From a virus, in IMG/VR virus record IMGVR_UViG_3300020469_003402, positions 1 to 24,216 of that record: DNA of 24,216 nt. One strand, given 5' to 3'. A program made the translations under genes and the position numbers. A model generated the notes under the pieces. That model searched no databases. It was not told the DNA's origin and saw only the letters and a program-made list of their open reading frames with translations. Every line of letters starts with the position of its first letter. Within the stretch, counting starts at the first letter, position 1. Shown here piece after piece: positions 6,386-13,848 of this stretch.

Positions 6386-7815
6386 ATTTGTTCTTCCGTG
6401 TTAAGTGTGTTTAAAAAATCTTTAAGTTTACCGCTATCAGTTTGTGCTTTGATCTTACCAACATTATCACCCTGTTCTAGCGAGGCGTCTGTGTGATTAG
6501 ATTGTGTATTAGCTTGTCTTTTGATCTGATCAAACACTGTGCTTTTTTGCTTTGAAAATTGTTTATAATCATCATCTTCGTTCATATCACGTATTCTTAA
6601 ATTATCTATATCAAATTCAAGATCTATCTTTTGCCCAACACCACTGCTGTTCCTTGTTTTCATTAACTGTATTTGATATCTACCACGTTCACGCATTGCT
6701 CTACTGGTAAAGATACCAATTACATTATCCGCTGTTTGTATTTTACTTAACCCTCCTGATATATGTGAATGATCAAATTCGATTTCTTCAACACTAGCTC
6801 TATTAAGTTGACTAGCTGTAACAAACAATGCATTGCTTTCCATTGCTAAATTACGAAGTTCTTCACTAACATATTTGTCCTTGACAAAGAGATTTTCAGC
6901 AGATATTTTCTTAGCAATAGGCATCATTAAATCTAAGTAATCTACAAGTATTACATCAACTTTCCTATTAGTTTTAATTTCATATTCTTTAACATAGCTT
7001 CGTAAGTCGTTTGCATTTTTACCACTTGGCATATACTTAACCTGTAATGCTCCGCTTTTCTTGCCAATCATCTTGACTTTCATTTCTACATCATCAAGAT
7101 TTTTAAATATTTCTCTAGTAGGTATATCAGTAACCATACTGTCAATACGCATGCTTACAATATTTTCACTTAATTCAAAAGTTAAGTATAGGACATTCTG
7201 TCCAGCTAGAGCCCAATTGACTGCTAAGTTAGCAAGGAATAAACTTTTACCTGCGCCAGATCCACCAGCGAATATATTTAATTCTCCCCTATTAAACCCT
7301 CCAAACAATCTCTTGTCCAGGGTAGTCCAACCTGTGCTTACTTGTCCGTTGTTGCTTTTTATCTCCTCTAATCTACTACGAGGATCTCTCCAATAATCTG
7401 TACCAAGATTTTTTTGCAATCCAATCTGTACTGCAGTTTTAACAAGATCTTCTACAGGTCCATATTCTCCTTTTTCTAAATGGTCAGCACTTTGGAGTAT
7501 CGCAGACTCTAACGCTTTGTGTCTGCTAAATGTTTCAAATTCTTGTAATAACCAGTCATAATGTTGTTCTTGTAATTGACCTGCAGCAGATAATTTAATG
7601 TTGCAAACTGCATTGATCATATCAAGAGTAGGCAATGCATTGTGTTCACTGACATAATTTTTTAAGAATTCTGCTGCTGGTTGTAGTCGTCTATCAAATG
7701 TTTTCGGATCAAATACTCCTTGGCATCGGATAAAAGATTCAGCATCTGTTAAGAACATTTCGAGATATACTTTTTGTATATCATAACCATAATCTACATT
7801 CTGTCTTGTTGGCAT
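6382..7815 (-). CDS. 41: Replicative DNA helicase, DnaB/gp41 type
   Basis: A 477-residue RecA-fold hexameric helicase of the T4 gp41 type, which unwinds DNA 5' to 3' at the fork with the primase. The N-terminal helical domain spans about 1-140. The motor domain has Walker A GGSGAGKS (184-191), a catalytic Glu in LTFELS (211-216), Walker B VDVILVDYLDLM (286-297), the TASQLNR sensor (333-339) and an arginine-rich RERGRYQIQLMKTRNS segment (375-390). The last 70 residues are polar and probably flexible. ATG 7815 lies only 4 bases after the carbamoyltransferase stop and has no clear ribosome site, so it may rely on coupling. It ends in a 4-base overlap with the reductase gene. Length fits gp41 (475). 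Confidence 0.95.
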   Translation of the reverse strand: MPTRQNVDYGYDIQKVYLEMFLTDAESFIRCQGVFDPKTFDRRLQPAAEFLKNYVSEHNALPTLDMINAVCNIKLSAAGQLQEQHYDWLLQEFETFSRHKALESAILQSADHLEKGEYGPVEDLVKTAVQIGLQKNLGTDYWRDPRSRLEEIKSNNGQVSTGWTTLDKRLFGGFNRGELNIFAGGSGAGKSLFLANLAVNWALAGQNVLYLTFELSENIVSMRIDSMVTDIPTREIFKNLDDVEMKVKMIGKKSGALQVKYMPSGKNANDLRSYVKEYEIKTNRKVDVILVDYLDLMMPIAKKISAENLFVKDKYVSEELRNLAMESNALFVTASQLNRASVEEIEFDHSHISGGLSKIQTADNVIGIFTSRAMRERGRYQIQLMKTRNSSGVGQKIDLEFDIDNLRIRDMNEDDDYKQFSKQKSTVFDQIKRQANTQSNHTDASLEQGDNVGKIKAQTDSGKLKDFLNTLNTEEQI

Positions 7816-7819
7816 ATTA

Positions 7820-9331
7820 TTATGAAAAAACTTTTGTATTATACATTATAGCAAATTTATCTGCATCTGTCAAATTGTTTACCATTGGTTTGCCTTTTAT
7901 ATTTAAACTGGTGTTAAGTAAAATTGGACAACCTGTTATTTCATACCATCTTTCCAACAGCGTCCTAAAACCCGTGTTATCTTTCTTTGTAACCGTTTGA
8001 ACTCTGCTGGTTCCGTCTGCGTGGATAACTGCAGGGTATCTTTTAGGATATTTACAATGTGAGGTGTATTGCATATAACGTCCGTATGGTGGCCGAAATA
8101 TTCTGTCTGCATGTTCTTGGAGTACTGCAGGCGCAAATGGTCTAAATTTTTGACGTTGTTTAATTTCGTTGACCCTATCCTTAATATTGCTAGCACGAGG
8201 GTCAGCAAGAAGACTACGATTACCAAAAGCACGAGGACCGAACTCGGCTCTTCCTGATGCAACCCCTGCAATACCTGTTTGTAAAAGTTCTTGAATGATT
8301 TCATCAACTGGATATTCTCCTCCTATATCATAGCCAAGGAAAGGTCCTGACCATTCAGTGTGTTCTTCTTTATGTGCAAGTACTGCTCCTATACTAGAAC
8401 CAGCATCACCTGGATTGGGCATGATCCATACATTTTTCCAATCATTTTCTATAATTTTATTTGCTGCACAATTCAAAGCACATCCTCCCATAAAAACAAA
8501 ATTTTTATTTGGAAAATAATTTTTAATATTTTTACTTATAAAATTCAGTAACTCTTCGTATGCAGCCTGTACACTTGCTGCTGTGTCATATGCCCATTGT
8601 GTAAATATCTGTTGTCCATTTATAATATCAAATGCTTTTTCTGTTGGGTGCCACCACATGCACCCTCGGTGTAAATTTTCTTTACATTTTACAGTAGGAA
8701 AATTAAACCAATACTTAGTGTGTAATTCTTCAAAATTAAAAAACTTTTCAAGTATATCATTTTTATAAATTGGTTTACCATATGCAGCCATACCCATTAA
8801 TATGTATTCATCTTCATTTGGTTTCAATCCTATGCGTTGTGTAAAAGCACTATACCACAAGCCAATGCTGTTAGGAAAATTTGTACTATGAACTTTCTTT
8901 ATCTTGTTCTTATTTGCAGTCCATATTGTTAATGTGTTAAATTCACCAATAGCATCTATCACAAGTATTGTAGCATTTGTAAATTTGCTTGTGAAATATC
9001 CAGCAGCAGCATGACTATGATGGTGGTTAATGATTTTGATAGGAACAGAAATGTTGTATTTTTTCAAATATTTTTTGACATTGTTTTCCCTAAACCTTAA
9101 ACCTTGTCCTGCTGATAGTTGACGTATAGATTTCAACATTGGATTCTCATACCAAACAACTTGTTGTGGATATCCCCAACGTTGTGCGTACCGTATGATA
9201 TCTACATTCAAATGTCGATCATTTTTAAGTCCACTAAATCTTTCTGTATGACTTGCAAATACAATATCGTTGTCATGAAATACTGCCAATGCAGCATCAT
9301 GACTGTTAGCACTTATTCCCCAAATAATCAT
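7820..9331 (-). CDS. NodU/CmcH/TobZ-family carbamoyltransferase
   Basis: A 503-residue two-domain carbamoyltransferase. The Kae1-like N-terminal domain has the metal-binding NHHHSHAAAGYF (102-113) and MGGCALNCAAN (281-291). The YrdC-like C-terminal domain has the family hallmark GRAEFGPRAFGNRSLLADPR (360-379), RPFAPAVL (397-404) and LNTSLNIKGKPMV (472-484). Relatives make carbamoyl-adenylate from carbamoyl phosphate and ATP and pass the carbamoyl group to a hydroxyl, on antibiotics or Nod factors. Related phage enzymes have been linked to carbamoylation of 5-hydroxymethylcytosine in DNA. Its place between primase and helicase, in the same compact unit, favours a DNA target, but a sugar made by the glycosyltransferase cassette is an alternative. 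It is slightly shorter than most family members (about 540-600). Confidence 0.93.
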   Translation of the reverse strand: MIIWGISANSHDAALAVFHDNDIVFASHTERFSGLKNDRHLNVDIIRYAQRWGYPQQVVWYENPMLKSIRQLSAGQGLRFRENNVKKYLKKYNISVPIKIINHHHSHAAAGYFTSKFTNATILVIDAIGEFNTLTIWTANKNKIKKVHSTNFPNSIGLWYSAFTQRIGLKPNEDEYILMGMAAYGKPIYKNDILEKFFNFEELHTKYWFNFPTVKCKENLHRGCMWWHPTEKAFDIINGQQIFTQWAYDTAASVQAAYEELLNFISKNIKNYFPNKNFVFMGGCALNCAANKIIENDWKNVWIMPNPGDAGSSIGAVLAHKEEHTEWSGPFLGYDIGGEYPVDEIIQELLQTGIAGVASGRAEFGPRAFGNRSLLADPRASNIKDRVNEIKQRQKFRPFAPAVLQEHADRIFRPPYGRYMQYTSHCKYPKRYPAVIHADGTSRVQTVTKKDNTGFRTLLERWYEITGCPILLNTSLNIKGKPMVNNLTDADKFAIMYNTKVFS

Positions 9332-9334
9332 TTT

Positions 9335-9466
9335 TTAATCGTATATAAAAGGATCTCTTTTTCTTAATTCTTTCAGTCTTTTGCGAAACTCTATTTCTTC
9401 TTTACACCAGTCATAAGGATATCTTATATACATCCAAATTTTTTTTAGATGTTTTTTCCAAACCAT
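9335..9466 (-). CDS. Short basic peptide of 43 residues
   Basis: A 43-codon gene: it begins MVWKKHLKKIWMYIRYP and ends FRKRLKELRKRDPFIYD. The ATG lies inside the last codons of the primase gene (22-base overlap) and follows GGAG by 7 bases, which strongly supports translation. The peptide is highly basic and has a likely amphipathic helix in EIEFRKRLKELRKRD. The ending KRLKELRKRDPFIY resembles short conserved peptides I recall from marine T4-like phages, with no known function. It fills the gap between primase and carbamoyltransferase; the TAA ends 3 bases before the next ATG. It could act with the primase or helicase, by position only. Confidence 0.75.
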   Translation of the reverse strand: MVWKKHLKKIWMYIRYPYDWCKEEIEFRKRLKELRKRDPFIYD

Positions 9467-10425
9467 CTTTTTGCTCCAAGTTTAATTTTTAATGCAGTTT
9501 GTTGTTTATATTTAATAATACTGTTCAAAGTAAGTATTCTTCCGTATTTATCAACAGCATCTCCTACATCTTTTACAGTTTCGTCCCAAGGTGGCATACT
9601 TATTGTCCAACCATTGTCTATAGCAATTTCAACAAAGTTTTTGCCTGCTTTATCTCTATCAGGAACACAAATAATTTCTTTTTGTAATGAATTTAGTAGT
9701 AAAACTTGTTGTTGATTTATTTCTGAACCAAGTGTGGCTAGACCTTGCATATGGATTGCATCAATTGGTCCTTCACATACTATAGCAAATTTTTTATCAA
9801 CTGTTTGGTTATCATATCCATAAACATAGCCAGGTTGTGAAGAAGTAAGGTATTTTACTTTGTTTTTTTTAACTGATCTTGCAGTATAACCAACAATATT
9901 TTTTTTGAATGTAAAAGGAATAATTAATCGATCTTTGTATGCTAACTGTGATGACCAATATAGATTATTTTGAAAATAAGATAAGGATCTGTTATCTATG
10001 TAGGCTAAAACATGTTGTACCAATTTTTGATCAACTTGGCTTATATTCTTTGTGTTTTCTGGCAATAAGGTTGTAGTAAAGTTCGGAATAGTTACAAGTT
10101 TTGTGCTTCCATAGAGACCTTCGTTTTGTCTTAGTATCTCTAATGATAACTTTGTGATAGTTTCGTCATTTACGTTAATCCATGACAGAAATTTTTTTGT
10201 TTTATTTGATAGATTCCTACCGGCCTGCCATGAGCATTTATAACCACAGTTAAAACAGTGATAACTAAAAGACCCATCTGCATTAGGTAAGAATCCTCCA
10301 CGTCCTCGGTTATCCATTCTATGGCCATTATGATGACAACAAGGCGCATTAAATGATATCCAACCACTTGGTGTTTTTTTTCTTTTGTTAGGTAGATGTT
10401 GTAAAAATATATCAGTTATAACCAT
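9445..10425 (-). CDS. 61: DNA primase, DnaG/gp61 type
   Basis: A 326-residue TOPRIM primase that makes RNA primers for lagging-strand synthesis with the gp41 helicase. An N-terminal zinc-binding region (residues 29-60) has Cys and His at 29-32 and the pair FNCG with Cys57 and Cys60. The TOPRIM core has VCEGPIDAIHMQ with catalytic Glu218, then CVPDRDKAG with Asp256 and Asp258, followed by KDVGDAV (285-291). Length fits T4 gp61 (342). A near-consensus sigma-70 promoter sits immediately upstream and would start RNA at about the ATG. There is no ribosome site, so the mRNA may be leaderless. The 3' end overlaps a 43-codon gene. Confidence 0.93.
   Translation of the reverse strand: MVITDIFLQHLPNKRKKTPSGWISFNAPCCHHNGHRMDNRGRGGFLPNADGSFSYHCFNCGYKCSWQAGRNLSNKTKKFLSWINVNDETITKLSLEILRQNEGLYGSTKLVTIPNFTTTLLPENTKNISQVDQKLVQHVLAYIDNRSLSYFQNNLYWSSQLAYKDRLIIPFTFKKNIVGYTARSVKKNKVKYLTSSQPGYVYGYDNQTVDKKFAIVCEGPIDAIHMQGLATLGSEINQQQVLLLNSLQKEIICVPDRDKAGKNFVEIAIDNGWTISMPPWDETVKDVGDAVDKYGRILTLNSIIKYKQQTALKIKLGAKRWFGKNI
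9474..9477 (-). promoter_or_regulatory. Ribosome binding site of the 43-residue peptide
   Basis: GGAG on the minus strand, 7 bases before ATG 9466. It lies inside the primase coding sequence and is the main reason to believe the short gene is translated. Confidence 0.6.
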
Positions 10426-10430
10426 AATAT

Positions 10431-10459
10431 ATTATAATATGATTATGTTAATTTGTCAA
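10431..10459 (-). promoter_or_regulatory. Consensus sigma-70 promoter of the primase unit
   Basis: The minus strand has TTGACA (10459-10454), a 17-base spacer and TATAAT (10436-10431), a perfect match to the bacterial consensus. It fills the 34-base gap after the structural gene, right behind that gene's TAA. The -10 box ends 5 bases before ATG 10425, so the predicted first RNA base is in or next to the start codon. It probably drives primase through the polymerase gene, early in infection. Confidence 0.85.
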
Positions 10460-11239
10460 TTAATTTCTTACCAATATTTTAGATATTGCTGTGGTTGGAT
10501 TAGCACTAGCTTTAAATCTTATATAGGAAAATACACCATTAAAATTTACAGGCACAGGTGTTGTTTCAGATCCAGTAAAAGTTAATGTTGTAAGGTCAGC
10601 CCAATTTGTTCCAACTGAAATTGTGTTTTCTAAAGTTGCTTGCGTAATGACAGTGCCTGTGTAATTATTTGTATATATAGCAGCAGTGTGCAGAGCCTCG
10701 TTACCATTGATTGCAGGTTCAGCATTAATAGATTCACTGTACCAAACAGCACCATCCTGTGTGAATGTGGTTACATTATATGTGTCTGATGGTCCTGGAA
10801 ATGCATAGTCATCTACAAATATAGTGGCATCATTATCAAAATGACTGTCAGAGTATGTTAACGTTTTATTATTACTACTATCTGTCAAATATATATTATA
10901 TCTCAAATACTGTCTTGGAATATTGTATAAATCATTTTCTGTTATATTTACAGTAAACATTCCTCTTGCAGCACTGCTATCATCTAAATAATTTAACACA
11001 CCGTCATGTTTTATTACTTGTTTGCCACTTTCATCAAAAGCAACAAATTTTGGGGTATAATTTGTTACACTAATTGGTTTTTGATCAGCATTAACCAGTC
11101 TAAATTGCAGTCTATTATCAATTCCCCTGTAGACTTTTAATTGACGTGTATACACTTTTTTATACTCCGTGGTAATACCTACTTCACTAGCAATGATTGT
11201 AATTACATTATTAACTAAATACCTAGGTGTAAGTTGCAT
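10460..11239 (-). CDS. Probable virion structural protein, beta-rich
   Basis: A 259-residue protein beginning MQLTPRYLVNNVITIIASE. It is rich in Thr, Asn, Ser and Val, has no long hydrophobic helix and alternates short strands, as phage tail and baseplate proteins often do. Residues about 28-60 (KVYRGIDNRLQFRLVNADQK, then PISVTNYTP) resemble the N-terminal domain of BppU-type upper baseplate proteins, which also pair a measured quantity with a polymorphic beta-domain. The rest resembles a jelly-roll adhesin or galactose-binding-like domain. The frame is open further upstream to 11368, but that part overlaps the divergent plus-strand gene and reads as low-complexity aromatic text, so I use ATG 11239. 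There is no clear ribosome site. A late-box-like AATAAATA lies 4 bases upstream. Coding is secure; the role is a guess. Confidence 0.55.
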   Translation of the reverse strand: MQLTPRYLVNNVITIIASEVGITTEYKKVYTRQLKVYRGIDNRLQFRLVNADQKPISVTNYTPKFVAFDESGKQVIKHDGVLNYLDDSSAARGMFTVNITENDLYNIPRQYLRYNIYLTDSSNNKTLTYSDSHFDNDATIFVDDYAFPGPSDTYNVTTFTQDGAVWYSESINAEPAINGNEALHTAAIYTNNYTGTVITQATLENTISVGTNWADLTTLTFTGSETTPVPVNFNGVFSYIRFKASANPTTAISKILVRN

Positions 11240-11243
11240 ACTA

Positions 11244-11251
11244 TATTTATT
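11244..11251 (-). promoter_or_regulatory. Late-promoter-like box before structural gene
   Basis: AATAAATA on the minus strand, one mismatch to the T4 late box, only 4 bases before ATG 11239. If it is used, RNA would start at about the ATG. It is weak evidence alone, because the 30-base divergent region is almost all A and T. Confidence 0.25.
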
Positions 11252-11269
11252 AGGAAAGATTGAATTATA

Positions 11270-11644
11270 ATGTTGAGAAAAGAAATAGAAAGAGATCACC
11301 CATATATTAGCGTACTTACTTATGGAGGGAAAGAGTATGTTGGCATCATAGTCAATCAAGATCAACATATTACAAGTATTTTAAATTATGCAGCTTGCAG
11401 AAATTTTTCAGACAAACAAATGTTATTAGAATTAGGAAAGACATGGTGGATGGAAAGCAACAGGATGATTCCTATAACAATTTTTTTACATGAAGAAATT
11501 ACAGCTATACGTTATTGTCAGATGAACATGAACACAAAAGACGTCCATGTAGTATCAGGTCCTACTGTAAATCTCAGTTCCATTAATTCTAAACGTGTTA
11601 AAAGAAAAAATATACAGTTAATTAGAAGACCTAAGAAGGTGTAA
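11270..11644 (+). CDS. Conserved phage protein of unknown function (lone plus-strand gene)
   Basis: A 124-residue protein, the only complete plus-strand gene here. It reads as a real globular protein: YGGKEYVGIIVNQDQHI near the start, then LELGKTWWMESNRMIPITIF (about 54-73) and a basic C-terminus (KRVKRKNIQLIRRPKK). I recall proteins with the same YG-x-EYVGI and WWxESNRxIPI pattern in cyanophages and other marine T4-like phages, without assigned function. AGGA lies 14 bases before the ATG, which is further than usual. The gene is divergent from the structural gene (30-base gap) and its end overlaps the convergent mini-DnaE by 14 bases. No clear plus-strand promoter is visible. The basic tail could bind nucleic acid. 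Confidence 0.8.
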   Translation: MLRKEIERDHPYISVLTYGGKEYVGIIVNQDQHITSILNYAACRNFSDKQMLLELGKTWWMESNRMIPITIFLHEEITAIRYCQMNMNTKDVHVVSGPTVNLSSINSKRVKRKNIQLIRRPKKV

Positions 11645-12191
11645 ATTCAGCACACAGTAAATTCATATGGACAATTACTGCTACTGCATACGAAATAGCA
11701 TGTGCTTTTTTAAAATAATACGATCCGTCATTAGGTACTATCCATACGTTATCCAAAATAAAATCCCAATTATCTTTTTGTAAATATCTTTTTGCTGGAC
11801 GGATTATTGCTAGTACTGCTGCAAGTTGTTCAATATTTCTTGGTTTCAGTTGTATTACAATGTCACTATGTCCAGACAGATGAAATAGCTTATCTATAAA
11901 AATTTTATGTTCTAATAAATCCCATAATGGTTCTGTTTCCATAAGTTTGATCAAATGAGCTTCATCTTTCACATCTTTATACAGTGACACATTTAAAAAA
12001 TCAAGTTTAAAGTAACCTCTCTGTTCTGCTTTTTTATAATCAATTGTACAATAATTAGTGACAGGATCTTTAGGAATTTCTGTGACGTATACTCCAGTGT
12101 TGTGTTTTTTATTATTTTTTAGAACTGCTACTGTATGATCTAGTGTAGATAATATTTGATCTCTGTTTGCAAAATCAATGTCTATGTCCAT
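11631..12191 (-). CDS. Miniature DnaE-like (Pol III alpha palm) protein
   Basis: This 186-residue protein is a cut-down DnaE. It begins MDIDIDFANRDQ, matching the palm PDxDxDF with Asp4 and Asp6. KHNTGVYVTEIP (29-40) matches the H-x-G-G strand, and GYFKLDFLNVSLY (59-71) carries the third palm Asp at 64. Residues 85-132 (EPLWDLLE, then KPRNIEQLAAVLAIIRPAK) match the fingers, and YYFKKAHAISYAVA (158-171) matches the DnaE F-x-K-(S/A)-H-A-x-x-Y-A motif. So all three catalytic aspartates remain, but most of the fingers, thumb and other domains are gone. Similar proteins exist in cyanophages, as far as I recall, usually unnamed. Its start overlaps the end of def by 17 bases. It may be a regulatory or accessory protein and not a working polymerase. 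Confidence 0.75.
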   Translation of the reverse strand: MDIDIDFANRDQILSTLDHTVAVLKNNKKHNTGVYVTEIPKDPVTNYCTIDYKKAEQRGYFKLDFLNVSLYKDVKDEAHLIKLMETEPLWDLLEHKIFIDKLFHLSGHSDIVIQLKPRNIEQLAAVLAIIRPAKRYLQKDNWDFILDNVWIVPNDGSYYFKKAHAISYAVAVIVHMNLLCAEFTPS

Positions 12192-12678
12192 GTTTGTTCA
12201 TCTTATATGCTTTTTTTGTAGCCATCTTCCATGCTAATCTTGTAGCTCTGTCCTTAAATGTAATACCTTGCAGATGGTCATATTCGTGTAGAAAACATCG
12301 AGCAGAGTATTCTGTCAAGTGCTGTCTCTTTTGTTCAAGATTTTCATCAGTATATTCTACAAGAACTTCTTTCGGACGTTTAACTTGCACAAACACATCT
12401 GGAAAACTTAGACATCCTTCTATATCTATTACGGTATCTTTTGTATGTTGCAGTATCTGCGGGTTTATGCATAGGCTACAATTTTCTCGTGAATCACCCA
12501 TCACAAATAACTGTTTGTTTATACCAACTTGGCTAGCACTTAAACCAATGCCGTTATGTTCGATCATTAATTCTACCATTTGATATTTCAATTCGTATGT
12601 GTTGAAATCAACAGAAGTAATGTCAATAACATCAAGTTTTTTATCTAAAAATTCGTTTGGATAGTAAAGTAGATTCAT
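12175..12678 (-). CDS. def: Peptide deformylase
   Basis: A 167-residue deformylase with all three metal-site motifs: NGIGLSASQVG (42-52), IEGCLSFP (86-93) with the zinc or iron Cys89, and FLHEYDHLQG (129-138) with His131 and His135 and catalytic Glu132. It removes the formyl group from new N-termini. Marine phages often carry def, thought to process phage or host proteins during infection. The start overlaps the zinc-finger gene stop (ATGA), and its end overlaps the start of the mini-DnaE. The C-terminus is basic (TKKAYKMNKHGHRH). Confidence 0.97.
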   Translation of the reverse strand: MNLLYYPNEFLDKKLDVIDITSVDFNTYELKYQMVELMIEHNGIGLSASQVGINKQLFVMGDSRENCSLCINPQILQHTKDTVIDIEGCLSFPDVFVQVKRPKEVLVEYTDENLEQKRQHLTEYSARCFLHEYDHLQGITFKDRATRLAWKMATKKAYKMNKHGHRH

Positions 12679-13367
12679 AAATCACTTTCTTTGATAATAT
12701 CTTTTGCTATCTGTAATTCGGTATTCCTACGTTTGAATTGTAAGGACCAATATTCTGGATTCATTATATGATATATCATTTCTAGCTGCTCCGTGTTAAA
12801 TTTATTTAACATTTCTCTACCTGTATGAGAATTTAAAATTACCCAAGGACTAATTTTTCCATCTTTTATATCATATACTGCACGTGAAAGAGATACAAAA
12901 TTAAAATAATGATTCCATAATGCAGGTGGATTATTTTCAGCCCATTTGACCATTGTAAGAACTGTGCGCTCAAGTGCAACAGATACATGTTCTTTTCTAA
13001 TTAAATTTAAAGCATACGTCTCATATAGTTCGTCTTTACACCAATGCTCTAATTTTATACCACTGGTAACTATATAGTCTATGTATTGTTCTGTATATAA
13101 TGGTTGAACATTTGCAATATAACTACCAAATTTAACAAATGCATTGTAATAAGGAGATTGCATAAAGTTATCATAAGTTTTATTCTTAGTACAATGACTA
13201 GTCAATTTATAAAACTGATTGTATGCATAAAAACCTAATTGAACACGTTTCTCTCCTTTTTGTAAAGCTCTTCGTTTCTTTTCGCACATATGTGCAAAAA
13301 GAGTTTTTTCTTTACTGTAGGATGTATTACAGTATATACATTTAAAAGGTTTTTCTATTTTGTGCAT
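12675..13367 (-). CDS. Zinc-finger protein of unknown function, conserved in T4-like phages
   Basis: A protein of 230 residues from ATG 13367. The start has a C-x2-C-x12-H-x-C zinc finger: CIYCNTSYSKEKTLFAHMC (residues 10-28), followed by the basic KKRRALQKGEKR. The body has AYNQFYKLTS, SPYYNAFVKFGSYI and KDGKISPWVILNS and appears helical. I recall relatives with this layout in cyanophages and pelagiphages, with no assigned role. A TTG at 13385 would add six residues and overlap the upstream stop (TTGA), but its GGAG would lie only 2 bases away, so I prefer ATG 13367, although it also lacks a strong site. The finger and basic stretch suggest nucleic-acid binding. It lies between the gp62-like gene and def. 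Confidence 0.75.
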   Translation of the reverse strand: MHKIEKPFKCIYCNTSYSKEKTLFAHMCEKKRRALQKGEKRVQLGFYAYNQFYKLTSHCTKNKTYDNFMQSPYYNAFVKFGSYIANVQPLYTEQYIDYIVTSGIKLEHWCKDELYETYALNLIRKEHVSVALERTVLTMVKWAENNPPALWNHYFNFVSLSRAVYDIKDGKISPWVILNSHTGREMLNKFNTEQLEMIYHIMNPEYWSLQFKRRNTELQIAKDIIKESDL

Positions 13368-13381
13368 GACTTTTTCAGCAA

Positions 13382-13843
13382 TCAAATCTCCATCCCGTGA
13401 TCAAGAATTAATTGTTTAATATTCTCATTACTTTCAATAATAACATATGTGTCAATATCAACTGATTTTGCACTTGGATACAATTCACACAATTTTTTTC
13501 TATATTTTTGCTTTTGTTTATCAAGAGATAAGTGATCAGTTTTAAAACCAATATATGGATGAAATTTAATTTTGTTATGTAACCGTTTTCCTAATGCGCA
13601 AAGTGTTATCCACATTATTTTTGGATTTCTACTAAAAAGTAGATAGTGTTTATTAAAATATTCATTTGTATAGAGAATAGCTAGTTTTTGTATATCTGCG
13701 GATCCAGACACGCTCGATACATATCTGTTTAACAAAAAGAAAGGAATTGCTTTCTTTTGGTTAAGGGTTAGTTCTTCCCAAACCTCTTTGGAACCTGTGT
13801 CAATTGCGGCTAGCAGATCTTTTACTGGTATTTTTTCACTCAT
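13382..13843 (-). CDS. 62: Probable sliding-clamp loader small subunit (gp62-like)
   Basis: A 153-residue protein beginning MSEKIPVKDLLAAIDTGSKE. The stretch AIPFFLLNRYVSSVSG, then NEYFNKHYLLFSRNPKIMW, then LGKRLHNKIKFHPYI, follows the pattern of T4-type gp62 (x-x-F-M-V-N-R-x-L-S, M-N, then a K-R-x-x-K-W segment). gp62 joins four gp44 subunits to load the gp45 clamp; gp44 and gp45 are not in the window. The gene has its own near-consensus promoter, with the -10 box 5 bases before ATG and no ribosome site, so the mRNA is predicted to be leaderless. It ends next to the zinc-finger gene. I rate the gene as certain and the gp62 name as likely only. Confidence 0.6.
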   Translation of the reverse strand: MSEKIPVKDLLAAIDTGSKEVWEELTLNQKKAIPFFLLNRYVSSVSGSADIQKLAILYTNEYFNKHYLLFSRNPKIMWITLCALGKRLHNKIKFHPYIGFKTDHLSLDKQKQKYRKKLCELYPSAKSVDIDTYVIIESNENIKQLILDHGMEI

Positions 13844-13848
13844 AAATT

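Noticed and set aside
7936-8307. 123-codon minus-strand open frame
   Set aside because: It lies wholly inside the carbamoyltransferase in another frame, where the family motifs prove the real frame.
11240-11368. N-terminal extension of the structural gene by 43 residues
   Set aside because: The added text is aromatic and low in complexity, overlaps the divergent plus-strand gene and has no ribosome site; ATG 11239 gives a sensible start.
3558-12191. The two DnaE-like genes as halves of one split polymerase
   Set aside because: Both carry their own palm aspartates and finger elements, so they overlap in content; they are separate proteins.
13368-13385. TTG start for the zinc-finger gene
   Set aside because: GGAG lies only 2 bases before TTG, too close to work well. 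It remains possible, because ATG 13367 is also weakly supported.
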